A DNA stretch of 61,945 nt. It comes from Mycolicibacterium iranicum. Lineage in GTDB: Bacteria > Actinomycetota > Actinomycetes > Mycobacteriales > Mycobacteriaceae. Shown here in pieces: positions 35,004-43,850 of the stretch (the stretch's first letter is position 1; every line of letters begins with the position of its first letter). The stretch covers positions 1-61,945 of the forward strand of contig NZ_JACHVU010000019.1 in NCBI RefSeq assembly GCF_014190915.1, read 5' to 3'. Made by a program: the position numbers and the translations under genes. The notes beneath the pieces are model-generated. The model was not told the DNA's origin. It did not search any database and saw only the letters and a list, made by a program, of their open reading frames with translations.

Positions 35004-37769
35004 ATGTCCAGCGCTAGCCAGGGAGCAGCCGACGGTCCACAGGTTGCTGGATTCCTGGCTGCCGCGGCGTCGAAACCGACCGCCCTGATCATCGAGGGGG
35101 AAGCCGGGATCGGCAAGACCACGCTGTGGCTGACACAGCTGCGGCAGGCCGCCGACCACGGCTTCCGGGTGCTGACCGCCCGTGTCGGCCAGGCCGAATC
35201 GGTCATGGCGTTCGCGGCGCTGGCCGACCTGCTCGCCGAGGTCGGCGAGGAGCATTTCGCCACCTTGCCTGCGCTGCAACGTCTTGCGCTGGACCGGGTG
35301 TTGCTGCGGGCAGGCGCCGACGGTCCCCCGACCGATCAGCGGGTGGTCGCCGCCGGCTTCGTCGCGGTGCTGCACGCGCTGGCCGCGGATTCACCGGTGC
35401 TGATCGCAATCGACGACGCGCAATGGCTGGACAGCTCGAGCCGCGCGGCGATCGAATTCGCGGTGCGTCGCCTGCGTGGGCCGTTCGGGATCCTGGTGAC
35501 CGAGCGGTGCGCCCCGGGCGAGGGCGTGACGGCGGGCTGGCTCAAGCTGGAGCGTCCCGACGGCCTGGACAGGATCAGCGTCCCGCCGATGAGCTCCGCG
35601 CAGCTGCACACCTTGATCACCGAACGTCTGGGTCGCAAGCTCACCCGTCCGTCGGTGTTGCGCATCGCCGAGATCTCCGGCGGCAACCCGTTTTTCGCCC
35701 TGGAGCTGGCGCAGGCCGTCGGGGACGGTCCGGCCGGGGGCGAGGTCCCGCTCCCGGCCACACTCACCGATGTGGTGCGGCGCCGGATCGGACTGCTCGA
35801 CGACCAGACCCGCGAACTGCTGCTCGGCGTGGCCTGCGTGTCGGACCCGACCGTGGAACTGCTCGCCCGCGCCTACGAAGCAACCGCCGCAGAGGTCACC
35901 GAACGGCTGGAGGGCGCCGAGGCGGCCGGCATCGTCGCGCTGGAGGGACACCGCGTCCGGTTCACCCATCCACTGCTGGCCAGCGGCGTCTACACCGACG
36001 CCGGCCCGACAGCCCGACGTGCGATGCACCGCCGGATGAGCGGCCTCGAATCGCAGCCCGAACTGCGGGCCCGGCACCTGGCCCTGGCGTCGGCCAGCGG
36101 AGACGACGAGATCTTCGCTGCCCTCGACCAGGCCGCCGACTCGGCGCGCTCCCGCGGCGCCCCGGCCGCGGCGGCCGAGCTGATGGATCTCGCGATCGGC
36201 CTGGGCGGGGACAATCCGATGCGGCGCATGAAGGCCGCGGAGAACCACTTCCTGGCGGGCAACACCTCGAAGGCAGGCACGGTTCTCGGGAGGATCGACT
36301 CGATCGAGCCCCCGATGCTGCGCGCGCTGGCCGCGAGCCTGCTCGCCACGGTGCGAATGTACGAGAACGAGCACAGTGAAGCGGTCGAACTGTTGCGTAC
36401 CGCTCTCGACGACGCCGCCGGCAACGTGGCGGTGCACGTCCAGGTGCTGCTGCGACTGTCGTTCGCGCTGAACAACGCCGGCGAGCTCGACGACGCGCGC
36501 CGGCATGCGCGTGATGCCGTCAAGCTCGCCGAGGAGCTCGGGGTGCCCGCGGTGACCAGCGCCGCGCTGGCGTGGTCGGTGCACGTCGGTTTCCAGTGCG
36601 GTCACGGCCTGGACGACGAGGCGCTCACGCGGGCACTGAAGCTCTATGACAGCGGATTCGACGTACCGATCATCTTCCGTGCCCCGTTCGTCCACGCCCT
36701 GGCGATGTCGTGGACGGGCCGCCTCGAGCAGGCACACCGTGAGCTGACCGCGTTGCGCACGGTCTGCCTCGAGCGGGGCGCCGAAAGCGACATGATGGCG
36801 ATCGCGGGATTTCTCGCCATCAACCACATGTGGCGCGGCGAGCTCGCCGAGGCGCAGGCCGAGGCCGCCGAGGCCGTGGAACGCGCGGAACAACTCGGCG
36901 GCGACGACGTCCTGATCATCCCGATGACGGTGCGCGGGGCGATGGCCGCCTACGCCGGCCGGGTGGACGATGCCCGCGCCGACGCCCGCTGGGTCCTCGC
37001 CGCCATCGAGAACCGTCAGACCTCGCACATCGCCGACTGGCCGGGCATGACGCTGTGCTTCCTCGAGGAATCACTGGGTAACCACCGCGAAGCCCTTGAC
37101 GCGCTGGATGATTCGTTCCTCACGAGTGGGCGCGCCCCGTCGACCGAGCTGATGTACGGGTGGCATCTGCCCGATGCGATCGAGGCGATGGTCGGCGTCG
37201 GCGAGCTCGCGGATGCCGAGCACCTCACGGGGCTGCTGGAACACAACGGTCTCGAGCACGACCGCCGGTGGATGAAAGCGGTCGGCGCGCGCTGCCGGGC
37301 CATGCTGCTCGCCGCGCGCGGCGATGTCGCGACCGCCGAGCAGACAGCGCACCGCGCGATGGCCGAGCACGAACTGCTGCCGATGCCGTTCGAACGCGCC
37401 CGCACGCAGCTGCTGCTGGGCCAGTTGCAGCGTCGGCTCCGCCAGAAGACCACCGCGGCAACGAATCTGACCGAGGCCATGCAGACGTTCGAACGGCTCG
37501 GCACCCCGCTGTGGGCGGCTCGCGCCAAGAACGAGCTGGCGCGCGCCGTCGTCGCCCCGTCCGACGGCGTCAGTCAGCTGACACCGTCGGAGCAGAGGGT
37601 CGCCGAGATGGCGGCCTCCGGCGCGACGAACAAGGACATCGCGTCGGCGATGTTCATCAGCAGCAAGACCGTCGAGCACAACCTGACGAAGATCTACCGC
37701 AAGCTCGGCATCAGCTCACGGGCCGAACTCGGCCGGCGGATGGACCAGGCCGGGGCCGATCGCCTCTAG
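35004..37769 (+). CDS. large ATP-binding LuxR-family (LAL/MalT-like) regulator
   Basis: A 921-aa regulator of the LAL type. Walker A is 'EGEAGIGKTT' (31-40), Walker B 'VLIAIDDAQWLD', then a long helical-repeat (TPR-like) central part, and a C-terminal LuxR helix-turn-helix 'LTPSEQRVAEMAASGATNKD' through 'KTVEHNLTKIYRKLG'. Such proteins sense a ligand, oligomerise with ATP and activate catabolic or secondary-metabolite genes. The start is unclear: in-frame GTG 34968 and ATGs 34992, 34995 and 35004 exist; the last suits the family's short N-terminus. The target is unknown. Its stop shares CTAG (37766-37769) with the convergent fabG3. Confidence 0.88.
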   Translation: MSSASQGAADGPQVAGFLAAAASKPTALIIEGEAGIGKTTLWLTQLRQAADHGFRVLTARVGQAESVMAFAALADLLAEVGEEHFATLPALQRLALDRVLLRAGADGPPTDQRVVAAGFVAVLHALAADSPVLIAIDDAQWLDSSSRAAIEFAVRRLRGPFGILVTERCAPGEGVTAGWLKLERPDGLDRISVPPMSSAQLHTLITERLGRKLTRPSVLRIAEISGGNPFFALELAQAVGDGPAGGEVPLPATLTDVVRRRIGLLDDQTRELLLGVACVSDPTVELLARAYEATAAEVTERLEGAEAAGIVALEGHRVRFTHPLLASGVYTDAGPTARRAMHRRMSGLESQPELRARHLALASASGDDEIFAALDQAADSARSRGAPAAAAELMDLAIGLGGDNPMRRMKAAENHFLAGNTSKAGTVLGRIDSIEPPMLRALAASLLATVRMYENEHSEAVELLRTALDDAAGNVAVHVQVLLRLSFALNNAGELDDARRHARDAVKLAEELGVPAVTSAALAWSVHVGFQCGHGLDDEALTRALKLYDSGFDVPIIFRAPFVHALAMSWTGRLEQAHRELTALRTVCLERGAESDMMAIAGFLAINHMWRGELAEAQAEAAEAVERAEQLGGDDVLIIPMTVRGAMAAYAGRVDDARADARWVLAAIENRQTSHIADWPGMTLCFLEESLGNHREALDALDDSFLTSGRAPSTELMYGWHLPDAIEAMVGVGELADAEHLTGLLEHNGLEHDRRWMKAVGARCRAMLLAARGDVATAEQTAHRAMAEHELLPMPFERARTQLLLGQLQRRLRQKTTAATNLTEAMQTFERLGTPLWAARAKNELARAVVAPSDGVSQLTPSEQRVAEMAASGATNKDIASAMFISSKTVEHNLTKIYRKLGISSRAELGRRMDQAGADRL

Positions 37770-38548
37770 GTGATCCAGTCGGGCTGCTGGCCGACGTCGA
37801 CGGCCGAGAAGTCCTTGTGTGCCAGGCCGGCGAGGGTTCCTCCGTCGACGACGAACTCCGCGCCCGTCGAGTAGCTCGACTCGTCGCCCGCCAGGTAGAC
37901 CACGAGATTGCTGACTTCGTGGGGTTGGGCGATGCGGCCCAGCGCCGACTGGAAGATGTCCTCGGGGACCCAGTCGGCCATCGGGGTCTTCACCAGGCCG
38001 GGGTGCACGGAGTTCACCCGAATGCCGAACGGCCCCAACTCAAGGGCGGCCGACTTGGTCAACCCGCGGACAGCGAACTTGGTGGCGGTGTAGCCGTGAC
38101 AGGCCACGGTGCCCGCCATCCCCTCGATCGAGGAGATGTTGATGATCGACCCACGGCCCGCGGCTTTCATCGTCGGGGCGACCGCACGGATTCCGAGGAA
38201 GACACCGGTGAGGTTGATGTCGAGGATGCGCTGCCACTCGGCGAGGTCGTAGTCCTCGATGGTTCCGATGTTCAGGATGCCGGCGTTGTTGACCAGGATG
38301 TCCACCCCGCCGAAGTCGGTTCGCGCCGTGGCCACGGCGGCGTCCCAGTCCTCCGGTTTCGTGACGTCGAGGCGGACGTAGCGGGCGGCGTCTCCGAGGT
38401 CCTTGGCCACCACCTCCCCCTCGGCGTCGAGGATGTCGCCACACACCACCGAGGCGCCGTGGGAGACCATCGCCTGCGCATGCGCCGCCCCCATACCCCT
38501 GGCGGCCCCGCTGATGAGCGCCACCTTGCCTGCCAACCGTCCTGTCAT
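37766..38548 (-). CDS. fabG3: SDR oxidoreductase, FabG3 / 20-beta-hydroxysteroid dehydrogenase type
   Basis: A 260-aa short-chain dehydrogenase very like M. tuberculosis FabG3 (Rv2002), including length and the C-terminal 'STGAEFVVDGGT' region. The NADH motif is 'SGAARGMGAA', the structural motif 'NNAG', the catalytic Ser in 'IINISSIEG' and the 'YTATK' Tyr/Lys. Rv2002 oxidoreduces 20-beta-hydroxysteroids, so steroid turnover is the best guess. AGGAGG lies 6 bases before the ATG. Convergent with the LuxR gene, sharing the stop-codon tetranucleotide CTAG. Confidence 0.9.
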   Translation of the reverse strand: MTGRLAGKVALISGAARGMGAAHAQAMVSHGASVVCGDILDAEGEVVAKDLGDAARYVRLDVTKPEDWDAAVATARTDFGGVDILVNNAGILNIGTIEDYDLAEWQRILDINLTGVFLGIRAVAPTMKAAGRGSIINISSIEGMAGTVACHGYTATKFAVRGLTKSAALELGPFGIRVNSVHPGLVKTPMADWVPEDIFQSALGRIAQPHEVSNLVVYLAGDESSYSTGAEFVVDGGTLAGLAHKDFSAVDVGQQPDWIT

Positions 38549-38682
38549 GAAACCTCCTGTGTGAGAACGCTTGTGAAGTCGCTGTCGCCGCGATCGGGAC
38601 GGGGCGTCCACTCCCGCTCGGAGGTGGCCCGGAGCACACCATACAGACGCCGCCCGATGGATGGTCACGATTCCCCACATCG

Positions 38683-38755
38683 GCACCGCGAGCGCGCGTG
38701 TCTGCACGCTGCGGCGCGGCGTGTCGCGAGCCTCTGCGCGCGCTCGCGGCCGGCG
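38683..38755. repeat. dispersed palindromic repeat, short copy
   Basis: Bases 38683-38709 repeat 26028-26054 exactly, and GTGTCGCGAG (38721-38730) with GCGCGCTCGCGG nearby repeats the right side of the long copy. The middle is about 60 bases shorter, so this is an internally deleted or otherwise diverged member. It lies between the divergent starts of fabG3 and the next SDR. Confidence 0.7.
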
Positions 38756-38811
38756 AGAGCGACTTTTCGATCAAGGGGCCATCGCGGCACACCGTGGGCA
38801 ATACTGTGCCG

Positions 38812-39612
38812 ATGCTCAAAGGGCTTGCAGGCAGGGGCGTTCTGGTCACCGGCGCGGCGTCAGGCATCGGACTGGCCACGACGCGCAGACTTCTCGACGA
38901 AGGCGCTGCGGTCGTCGGTGTCGACCTGGCCGACGACGGCCCGGCCGGCCTCGGAGACGCCTTCCGGTACGTCACCGGCGATGTGCTCGACGCCGCCGCG
39001 ATCGACCGGGCCATCGCCGCGGTGGTCGATCGTGTGGGCCGACTCGACGGCGTCGTCCACTCGGCCGGGGTGGGCGGTGGCGGCCCCATCCACCTGCTGC
39101 CCGACGACGAATGGGATCGCGTCGTCGACATCAACCTGAAGGGCACCTTCGTCGTGATGCGGGCGGCACTGTCGCAGATGACGACCCAGGATCGTGTCGA
39201 CGGCGAACGCGGCGCGATCGTCACGCTGTCGAGCGTCGAGGGTATCGAGGGCACCGCGGGCGGCAGCGCCTACAACGCGTCCAAGGGCGGTGTGGTGTTA
39301 CTGACCAAGAATGCGGCGATCGACTACGGCCCCAGCGGCATTCGCGCCAACGCTATCTGCCCGGGTTTCATCGAGACGCCGTTGTTCGACTCGGTGATGG
39401 GACTTGAGGGGATGGCGGGTCCCCGCGACGAACTCCGTCACGAACACAAGCTCCGGCGGTTCGGCCGCCCCGAGGAGGTGGCGGCCGTGGCGGCGTTCCT
39501 CGTGTCGGCGGACGCGAGCTTCGTCAGCGGGCAGGCGATCGCCGTGGACGGCGGCTACACCGCGGGGCGCGACCACCACGTCACCGAATTGATGGGCCTC
39601 GGAGAGCAATAG
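38812..39612 (+). CDS. SDR-family oxidoreductase
   Basis: A 266-aa short-chain dehydrogenase with 'VTGAASGIGLAT', 'VHSAGVGG' in the place of NNAG, Ser in 'IVTLSSVEG', and 'YNASKGG' as the active-site Tyr/Lys. The C-terminal 'AIAVDGGYTAG' is typical. The aspartate in 'GVDLADD' suggests NAD(H) preference. AATACT at 38800-38805 is 6 bases before the ATG and may be a leaderless -10. Substrate unknown; the neighbouring fabG3 hints at steroid or related alcohols. Confidence 0.88.
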   Translation: MLKGLAGRGVLVTGAASGIGLATTRRLLDEGAAVVGVDLADDGPAGLGDAFRYVTGDVLDAAAIDRAIAAVVDRVGRLDGVVHSAGVGGGGPIHLLPDDEWDRVVDINLKGTFVVMRAALSQMTTQDRVDGERGAIVTLSSVEGIEGTAGGSAYNASKGGVVLLTKNAAIDYGPSGIRANAICPGFIETPLFDSVMGLEGMAGPRDELRHEHKLRRFGRPEEVAAVAAFLVSADASFVSGQAIAVDGGYTAGRDHHVTELMGLGEQ

Positions 39613-39618
39613 GGCCGG

Positions 39619-39972
39619 TCACCACACCACAGCGACGCCGGCGGCGCCGAACGCCAGCGCCCCGGCGGCGAAGAACATCGGACGCGGCACGGGCTCCCCC
39701 GTGCGGCGCTGGCGCGCGTTTCCCATTCCCAGAATTCCGCCGAGGATGACGAGGATCACGAGTTTGACGCCGATCTTCGGATAGTTCACCACTATTCCCG
39801 CAGGCCACGGCGCGGCGAGCGTGAGACCGGTGACCAGCGACAGCAACAGGCCGTAGTCCATCAGTCGTGTCGTCCGGAAGCGCCCGGCGACGGCTTCGGC
39901 CACCCACGCCCCGAAGGTGATCGCGAAACCGGTGATGTGCAGCAGAACAACTACTGAACGTAGTACATCCAT
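39619..39972 (-). CDS. small integral membrane protein
   Basis: A 117-aa protein with four predicted transmembrane helices (about 5-26, 38-57, 67-83, 98-116) and the positive segments 'RFRTTR' and 'NARQRRTGE' between them. No signature that names a function is seen. It ends 6 bases from the convergent SDR gene and is the last gene of a short minus-strand run. Confidence 0.75.
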   Translation of the reverse strand: MDVLRSVVVLLHITGFAITFGAWVAEAVAGRFRTTRLMDYGLLLSLVTGLTLAAPWPAGIVVNYPKIGVKLVILVILGGILGMGNARQRRTGEPVPRPMFFAAGALAFGAAGVAVVW

Positions 39973-40053
39973 GGCGTGAGGCTACAACAGCTCCACCTGA
40001 CGGCACCCCGCCAAAATGGCCACATCCAGCTCGGATCCGGCCACCCGGCGTCC

Positions 40054-40593
40054 TCAGGGCAGACAGTCCGTGGAGGCCGACAGCTCCGCTTTCATGTTGC
40101 GCTCCATCATCTCCAACGCCGCCTTCCCGAGCCCAGCATCGATGTGCGCCACCGCATCCGGCGGAACCACGACCTCGTAGTGGCGGACGTAGCCGTCCAG
40201 GGCGGTGTAGAGGATGCACTGCTCGGTGACCTGGCCGGTCAGGACAATGCGCTTCGAGCCCAGGCGGGTGAGCAGGTAGTCCAGCGAGGTCGCATAGAAC
40301 GCGCTGTGCCGCACCTTGGTGAGAAAGCGGGTGTCGGGCCCCGGCGCGACCGGCCGGACGAGTTCAGGACGGGCGCCGTCGAGCGCGGCCTGCACGATGT
40401 CCGAGGGTTGTGCGGCGAAGTCTCCGTAGTTGTCGTTGACGTAGATGACCGCGACGTCCTCGCGCTCGGCGCTGCGGGCGATCAGGTCCGCCACGGGATC
40501 GACGATGTCGACGACACTGTCGGCCAGCTTTTCTGCGTCGGGGTGGTCGTAGGTGTTGAACATGTCGACCACGAGCAAGGCGGTGTCACTCAT
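40054..40593 (-). CDS. isochorismatase-family cysteine hydrolase
   Basis: A 179-aa hydrolase with the catalytic triad Asp10 ('LLVVDMFN'), Lys93 ('FLTKVRHSAF') and Cys126 ('TGQVTEQCILYTA'), the last followed by the non-proline bulge typical of the family. Members hydrolyse isochorismate, nicotinamide, N-carbamoyl compounds or biuret; nothing here picks one. The reading frame starts with a clean ATG at 40593, 33 bases after the stop of the upstream TetR gene, which may be co-transcribed. Confidence 0.87.
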   Translation of the reverse strand: MSDTALLVVDMFNTYDHPDAEKLADSVVDIVDPVADLIARSAEREDVAVIYVNDNYGDFAAQPSDIVQAALDGARPELVRPVAPGPDTRFLTKVRHSAFYATSLDYLLTRLGSKRIVLTGQVTEQCILYTALDGYVRHYEVVVPPDAVAHIDAGLGKAALEMMERNMKAELSASTDCLP

Positions 40594-40626
40594 GACCGCC
40601 TCAGTACCCCGTGGCGAACGGTCTAG

Positions 40627-41247
40627 TCATGGCGGTGTGAGTGCCGCGACGAGCATCCGGGCCGTCAGAGCGACCATCGCGTCGCGATCCGAGTCGGGCG
40701 GGCGCAGCAACGCGATGCGCAGGCAGGCACTGGACGTGACCCCCATGGTCACGAACACGAGATCGCGCAATTCCTCCGCGGAGAGGTCCGGCCGCGCCCT
40801 TCCGGGGATGGCGCTTCCCAGTGGGAGCAGGCTGCGCTCGATCTCGTCCATGGCGGTGTGGTTGAGGTACGGGGGCACGTCGAAAGATGAGGATGTCAAC
40901 GCGGCCTGCAGGATCGCGGCATGTTTCTCGTAGGCGGCGGTGAGCGTCTCGACGACGATCAGAGCCGCCGTGGAGACGTCGAGATCCAGCGCCTCGCCGA
41001 CTCCGCGGACCAGTTCGAACGAGATGTCCCGCGCGGCTTCGTCGACGAGTTCGGCAAGGAGTGCCGCCCGGTCCGGAAAGTACCGATACACAGTGCCGAT
41101 ACTGACGTGTGCGGTGTCGGCGACGGCCTGCGTCGTCACTGCTGCCGCTCCCTTGCGAGCAACGAGTCGCAGCGCGCTGTCGAGCAGCCGGCGTCTCATC
41201 TCCCGGGCGCGCTGCTGCTGCGGCCGGGTCCGCGCCCGTGACGACAT
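40627..41247 (-). CDS. TetR-family transcriptional regulator
   Basis: A 206-aa regulator with a basic N-terminus followed by 'LLDSALRLVARKGAAAVTTQ' and 'VSIGTVYRYFPDRAALLAEL' (helix-turn-helix). ATG 41247 is preferred to 41253 and 41289 because GAGG lies 6 bases before it. It is divergent from the MpaB-type oxygenase at 41304 with only 56 bases between starts, a strong hint that it controls that gene. Confidence 0.87.
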   Translation of the reverse strand: MSSRARTRPQQQRAREMRRRLLDSALRLVARKGAAAVTTQAVADTAHVSIGTVYRYFPDRAALLAELVDEAARDISFELVRGVGEALDLDVSTAALIVVETLTAAYEKHAAILQAALTSSSFDVPPYLNHTAMDEIERSLLPLGSAIPGRARPDLSAEELRDLVFVTMGVTSSACLRIALLRPPDSDRDAMVALTARMLVAALTPP

Positions 41248-41303
41248 CGGCATCCTCGCAAACGTGAATAGTAAGTGAGTCTTTCTCATGTTTGCATGGA
41301 GTC

Positions 41304-42503
41304 ATGACCCATGCGAAGACTTCGGTCCCGAAGGCAGACGTGGCGGTCCGCCGGTACGGCGCGTTCGGGCGCGACTGGGTGGCGGGCGTCGACGTCGCCG
41401 ACCCCCTCGCCGACGCGGTGGCCGCCGACTTCGGCGCCCTACCGCCGGGCGCCGGGATGGCCATGTTCCGCACCGCGATCGCCGACGGCATCGATGCCGT
41501 TCCCGACGCACCGGCCTCGCTGCGCGACTTCTTCGCCGAGGTCGACACCGAACCCGCATGGCTGGACCATGCCCGACTGGACCGCGCGGCCGGTCATCTC
41601 GTGCGGCACATGGCGTCCTACGGCATCGTGCTCGGGGCGGCGTCGTTGACGGCGGGGGCGATGAACTCCACGGCGGGCATGCCGCTGGTGATGACCGGGC
41701 GTTACACCAGTCAGGCAGCGGTGCGCTCGCTGGAGGTGGGCTCGTGGATGGAGACCATCCTCACCCCGGGCGGGTTGCGGCGCGGCGGTGCCGGCTTCGC
41801 CACGACGCTGCGGGTGCGCATGATCCACGCCTTCGTGCGCCGTCACCTCTGGGACAGCGGCGACTGGGACAGCGCGTTGTGGGGTGCGCCGATCCCGCAG
41901 AGTTTCATGGCATTCACGATTGCGGAGTTCGGGCACGTGGCGCTCGCAGCCATGCACAAACTCGGGGTGCGCTACACCACGGACGAACTCGCCGACATCT
42001 ACCATTTCTGGCGCTACGTCGGCCTGCTCAACGGCGTCGGCCCCGCCCTCAACCCGGGCAGCGAAGCCGATCACATCCGCATCGAGGAGCTGTACGCGCT
42101 CACCGCGACCGACCCCGACGACGGCGACCGCGACTTCGTCCGCGCCCTCACCCACGATTACCTGGCCGTCGAGATCGCCGAGTTGCTCCCCGTCGGCGGT
42201 GCCCGCCGCCACGCGCTGGCCGTCACCCTGGTCAACGGTCTGACCAGGGCCTTCCTCGGTGACACCGCGGCGACCAAGCTGGGGGTGCCCGACACGGCGC
42301 TCAAGCATGTGCCGGCCGTGATGAGCCCCGTCGTCGGCACGGTCAACCGGCTCCTCGCAGCGGTCCCCGGCCTCACCGAACGCCGCACCCGGCGAGCACT
42401 GGCCGGCCATGCCATCGTGATGGCGCAGCAGCGGGCGCGGTACGGGATGTCGCACGACCTGGTGGACGCGGCACCGGACAACGCGCGGCATCCCGCCGGC
42501 TGA
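41304..42503 (+). CDS. oxygenase MpaB family protein (DUF2236)
   Basis: A 399-aa protein of the MpaB/DUF2236 family, haem proteins that include the latex-clearing protein and the fungal mycophenolic-acid oxygenase. The core segment 'TTLRVRMIHAFVRRHL' with its conserved Arg and His is the family's haem-binding hallmark, and 'FMAFTIAEFGHVAL' follows. Mycobacterial paralogues are numerous and mostly of unknown substrate; oxidative cleavage of lipids or alkenes is plausible. ATG 41304 is chosen; an in-frame TTG lies at 41292. Confidence 0.85.
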   Translation: MTHAKTSVPKADVAVRRYGAFGRDWVAGVDVADPLADAVAADFGALPPGAGMAMFRTAIADGIDAVPDAPASLRDFFAEVDTEPAWLDHARLDRAAGHLVRHMASYGIVLGAASLTAGAMNSTAGMPLVMTGRYTSQAAVRSLEVGSWMETILTPGGLRRGGAGFATTLRVRMIHAFVRRHLWDSGDWDSALWGAPIPQSFMAFTIAEFGHVALAAMHKLGVRYTTDELADIYHFWRYVGLLNGVGPALNPGSEADHIRIEELYALTATDPDDGDRDFVRALTHDYLAVEIAELLPVGGARRHALAVTLVNGLTRAFLGDTAATKLGVPDTALKHVPAVMSPVVGTVNRLLAAVPGLTERRTRRALAGHAIVMAQQRARYGMSHDLVDAAPDNARHPAG

Positions 42504-42626
42504 GGTACCCGCGGACCGATAGCTGGGTGAAATCTCGCGTTGTCGCCTGCCTGGCGATTGACTCCGGTGTACATTTGCTGGGTCGGATCGTCGAGCAGCG
42601 GCGGTCGGTGTCCCACGGAGGTCTGG

Positions 42627-43715
42627 ATGAGCGCTCCCCCCGTGCCGTTGTCCCCTCCGGTTCCCGACACCGCCGATTCCGATTACGTGCGAGGGATGGC
42701 GCGCCTGCTCAGAGCCGTGCAGGAGCTCTCCCTGGCCCGCAGCCTTCCCGAGATCCAGCGCATCGTCCGCACGGCAGCGCGCGAGCTCACCGGTTGTGAC
42801 GGCGCGACGTTCGTCCTGCGCGACAACGGGAAGTGCTACTACGCCGACGAGGACGCGATCGCACCGCTGTGGAAGGGCAGCCGGTTTCCGTTGGAGATCT
42901 GCATCAGTGGTTGGGCGATGCTGAACCGCACCGCGGCGGTTATCCCCGACATCTACGTCGACAACCGGATCCCGCACGAGGCCTACCGCCCCACCTTCGT
43001 CAAGAGTCTGGTGATGGTCCCGATCCGCACGCTCGACCCCGTCGGCGCGATCGGCAACTACTGGGCGCACGAACGCCAGCCGACCCCCCGGGAGATCTCG
43101 CTGCTGCAGGCGCTGGCCGATTCGACGTCGATCGCCATGGAGAACGTGCAGATCTACGGCGAGCTGGAGCAGCGCGTCAGCGACCGCACCGCCGCGCTCG
43201 AACAGGCCAACGAGGAGATCCGGCGGCTGTCGCTGACCGACGACCTGACCGGGCTCAACAACCGCCGCGGTTTTCATCTGCTCGCCAACGCCGCGCTGCT
43301 GGCTGCCCGCACGCACGGCCATCACTGCACCGTGCTGTTCCTCGACGTCGACGGGCTGAAGCGGGTCAACGACGAGGACGGCCATGACGTCGGCGACCGC
43401 CTGATCACCGATGTCGCCGAGGTCCTGCGCCGTTGCATGAGCGTGTCCGACATCGTCGGGCGCTGGGGCGGCGACGAATTCTGTGCGCTCGTCTCCGAAT
43501 TCGACGATGGCGCGGCAGCCTTGGAACTCCGGTTGCGTGAAGCATTCCGGCGTTTCAACGACAGGGCCGCCCGGCCGTATCGGCTGGCCGCGAGCATCGG
43601 TGTGGTGCACGTGCCGCACACCGACACGAGCTCGCTCGACGAACTGCTGGCGCGCGCCGACGAGGCGATGTACGCCGAGAAGCGGGCCAAGCTGATCGCG
43701 GACAGCGCAGTCTGA
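42627..43715 (+). CDS. GAF-domain diguanylate cyclase
   Basis: A 362-aa cytoplasmic protein. A GAF domain covers about 25-175, a short coiled coil ('ELEQRVSDRTAALEQANEEI', about 179-198) links it to a GGDEF domain (about 200-360). The active-site loop is 'GGDEF' at 281-285, so cyclic di-GMP synthesis is expected. The inhibitory I-site RxxD, five residues upstream, reads SVSD (272-275), so product inhibition by that site is unlikely. ACGGAGGT precedes the ATG by a good distance. No membrane segment. Confidence 0.9.
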   Translation: MSAPPVPLSPPVPDTADSDYVRGMARLLRAVQELSLARSLPEIQRIVRTAARELTGCDGATFVLRDNGKCYYADEDAIAPLWKGSRFPLEICISGWAMLNRTAAVIPDIYVDNRIPHEAYRPTFVKSLVMVPIRTLDPVGAIGNYWAHERQPTPREISLLQALADSTSIAMENVQIYGELEQRVSDRTAALEQANEEIRRLSLTDDLTGLNNRRGFHLLANAALLAARTHGHHCTVLFLDVDGLKRVNDEDGHDVGDRLITDVAEVLRRCMSVSDIVGRWGGDEFCALVSEFDDGAAALELRLREAFRRFNDRAARPYRLAASIGVVHVPHTDTSSLDELLARADEAMYAEKRAKLIADSAV

Positions 43716-43850
43716 CTCTTCGCGGGCGGCGGGCGGTCGGGCCACAGGCTTCTTCGGTGGGCATGAAGCATTCGACGGCGAAGGGCATTGCGCTCCCGCC
43801 ACCCTCAGCGATACGTTACGGCCGGTAGCGTATTTGACGAGAGGACATCC

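Noticed and set aside
41254..41303. An operator between the divergent TetR and MpaB genes
   Set aside because: The gap holds short partial repeats such as TGAG-N5-CTCA, but none long or exact enough to name as a binding site.
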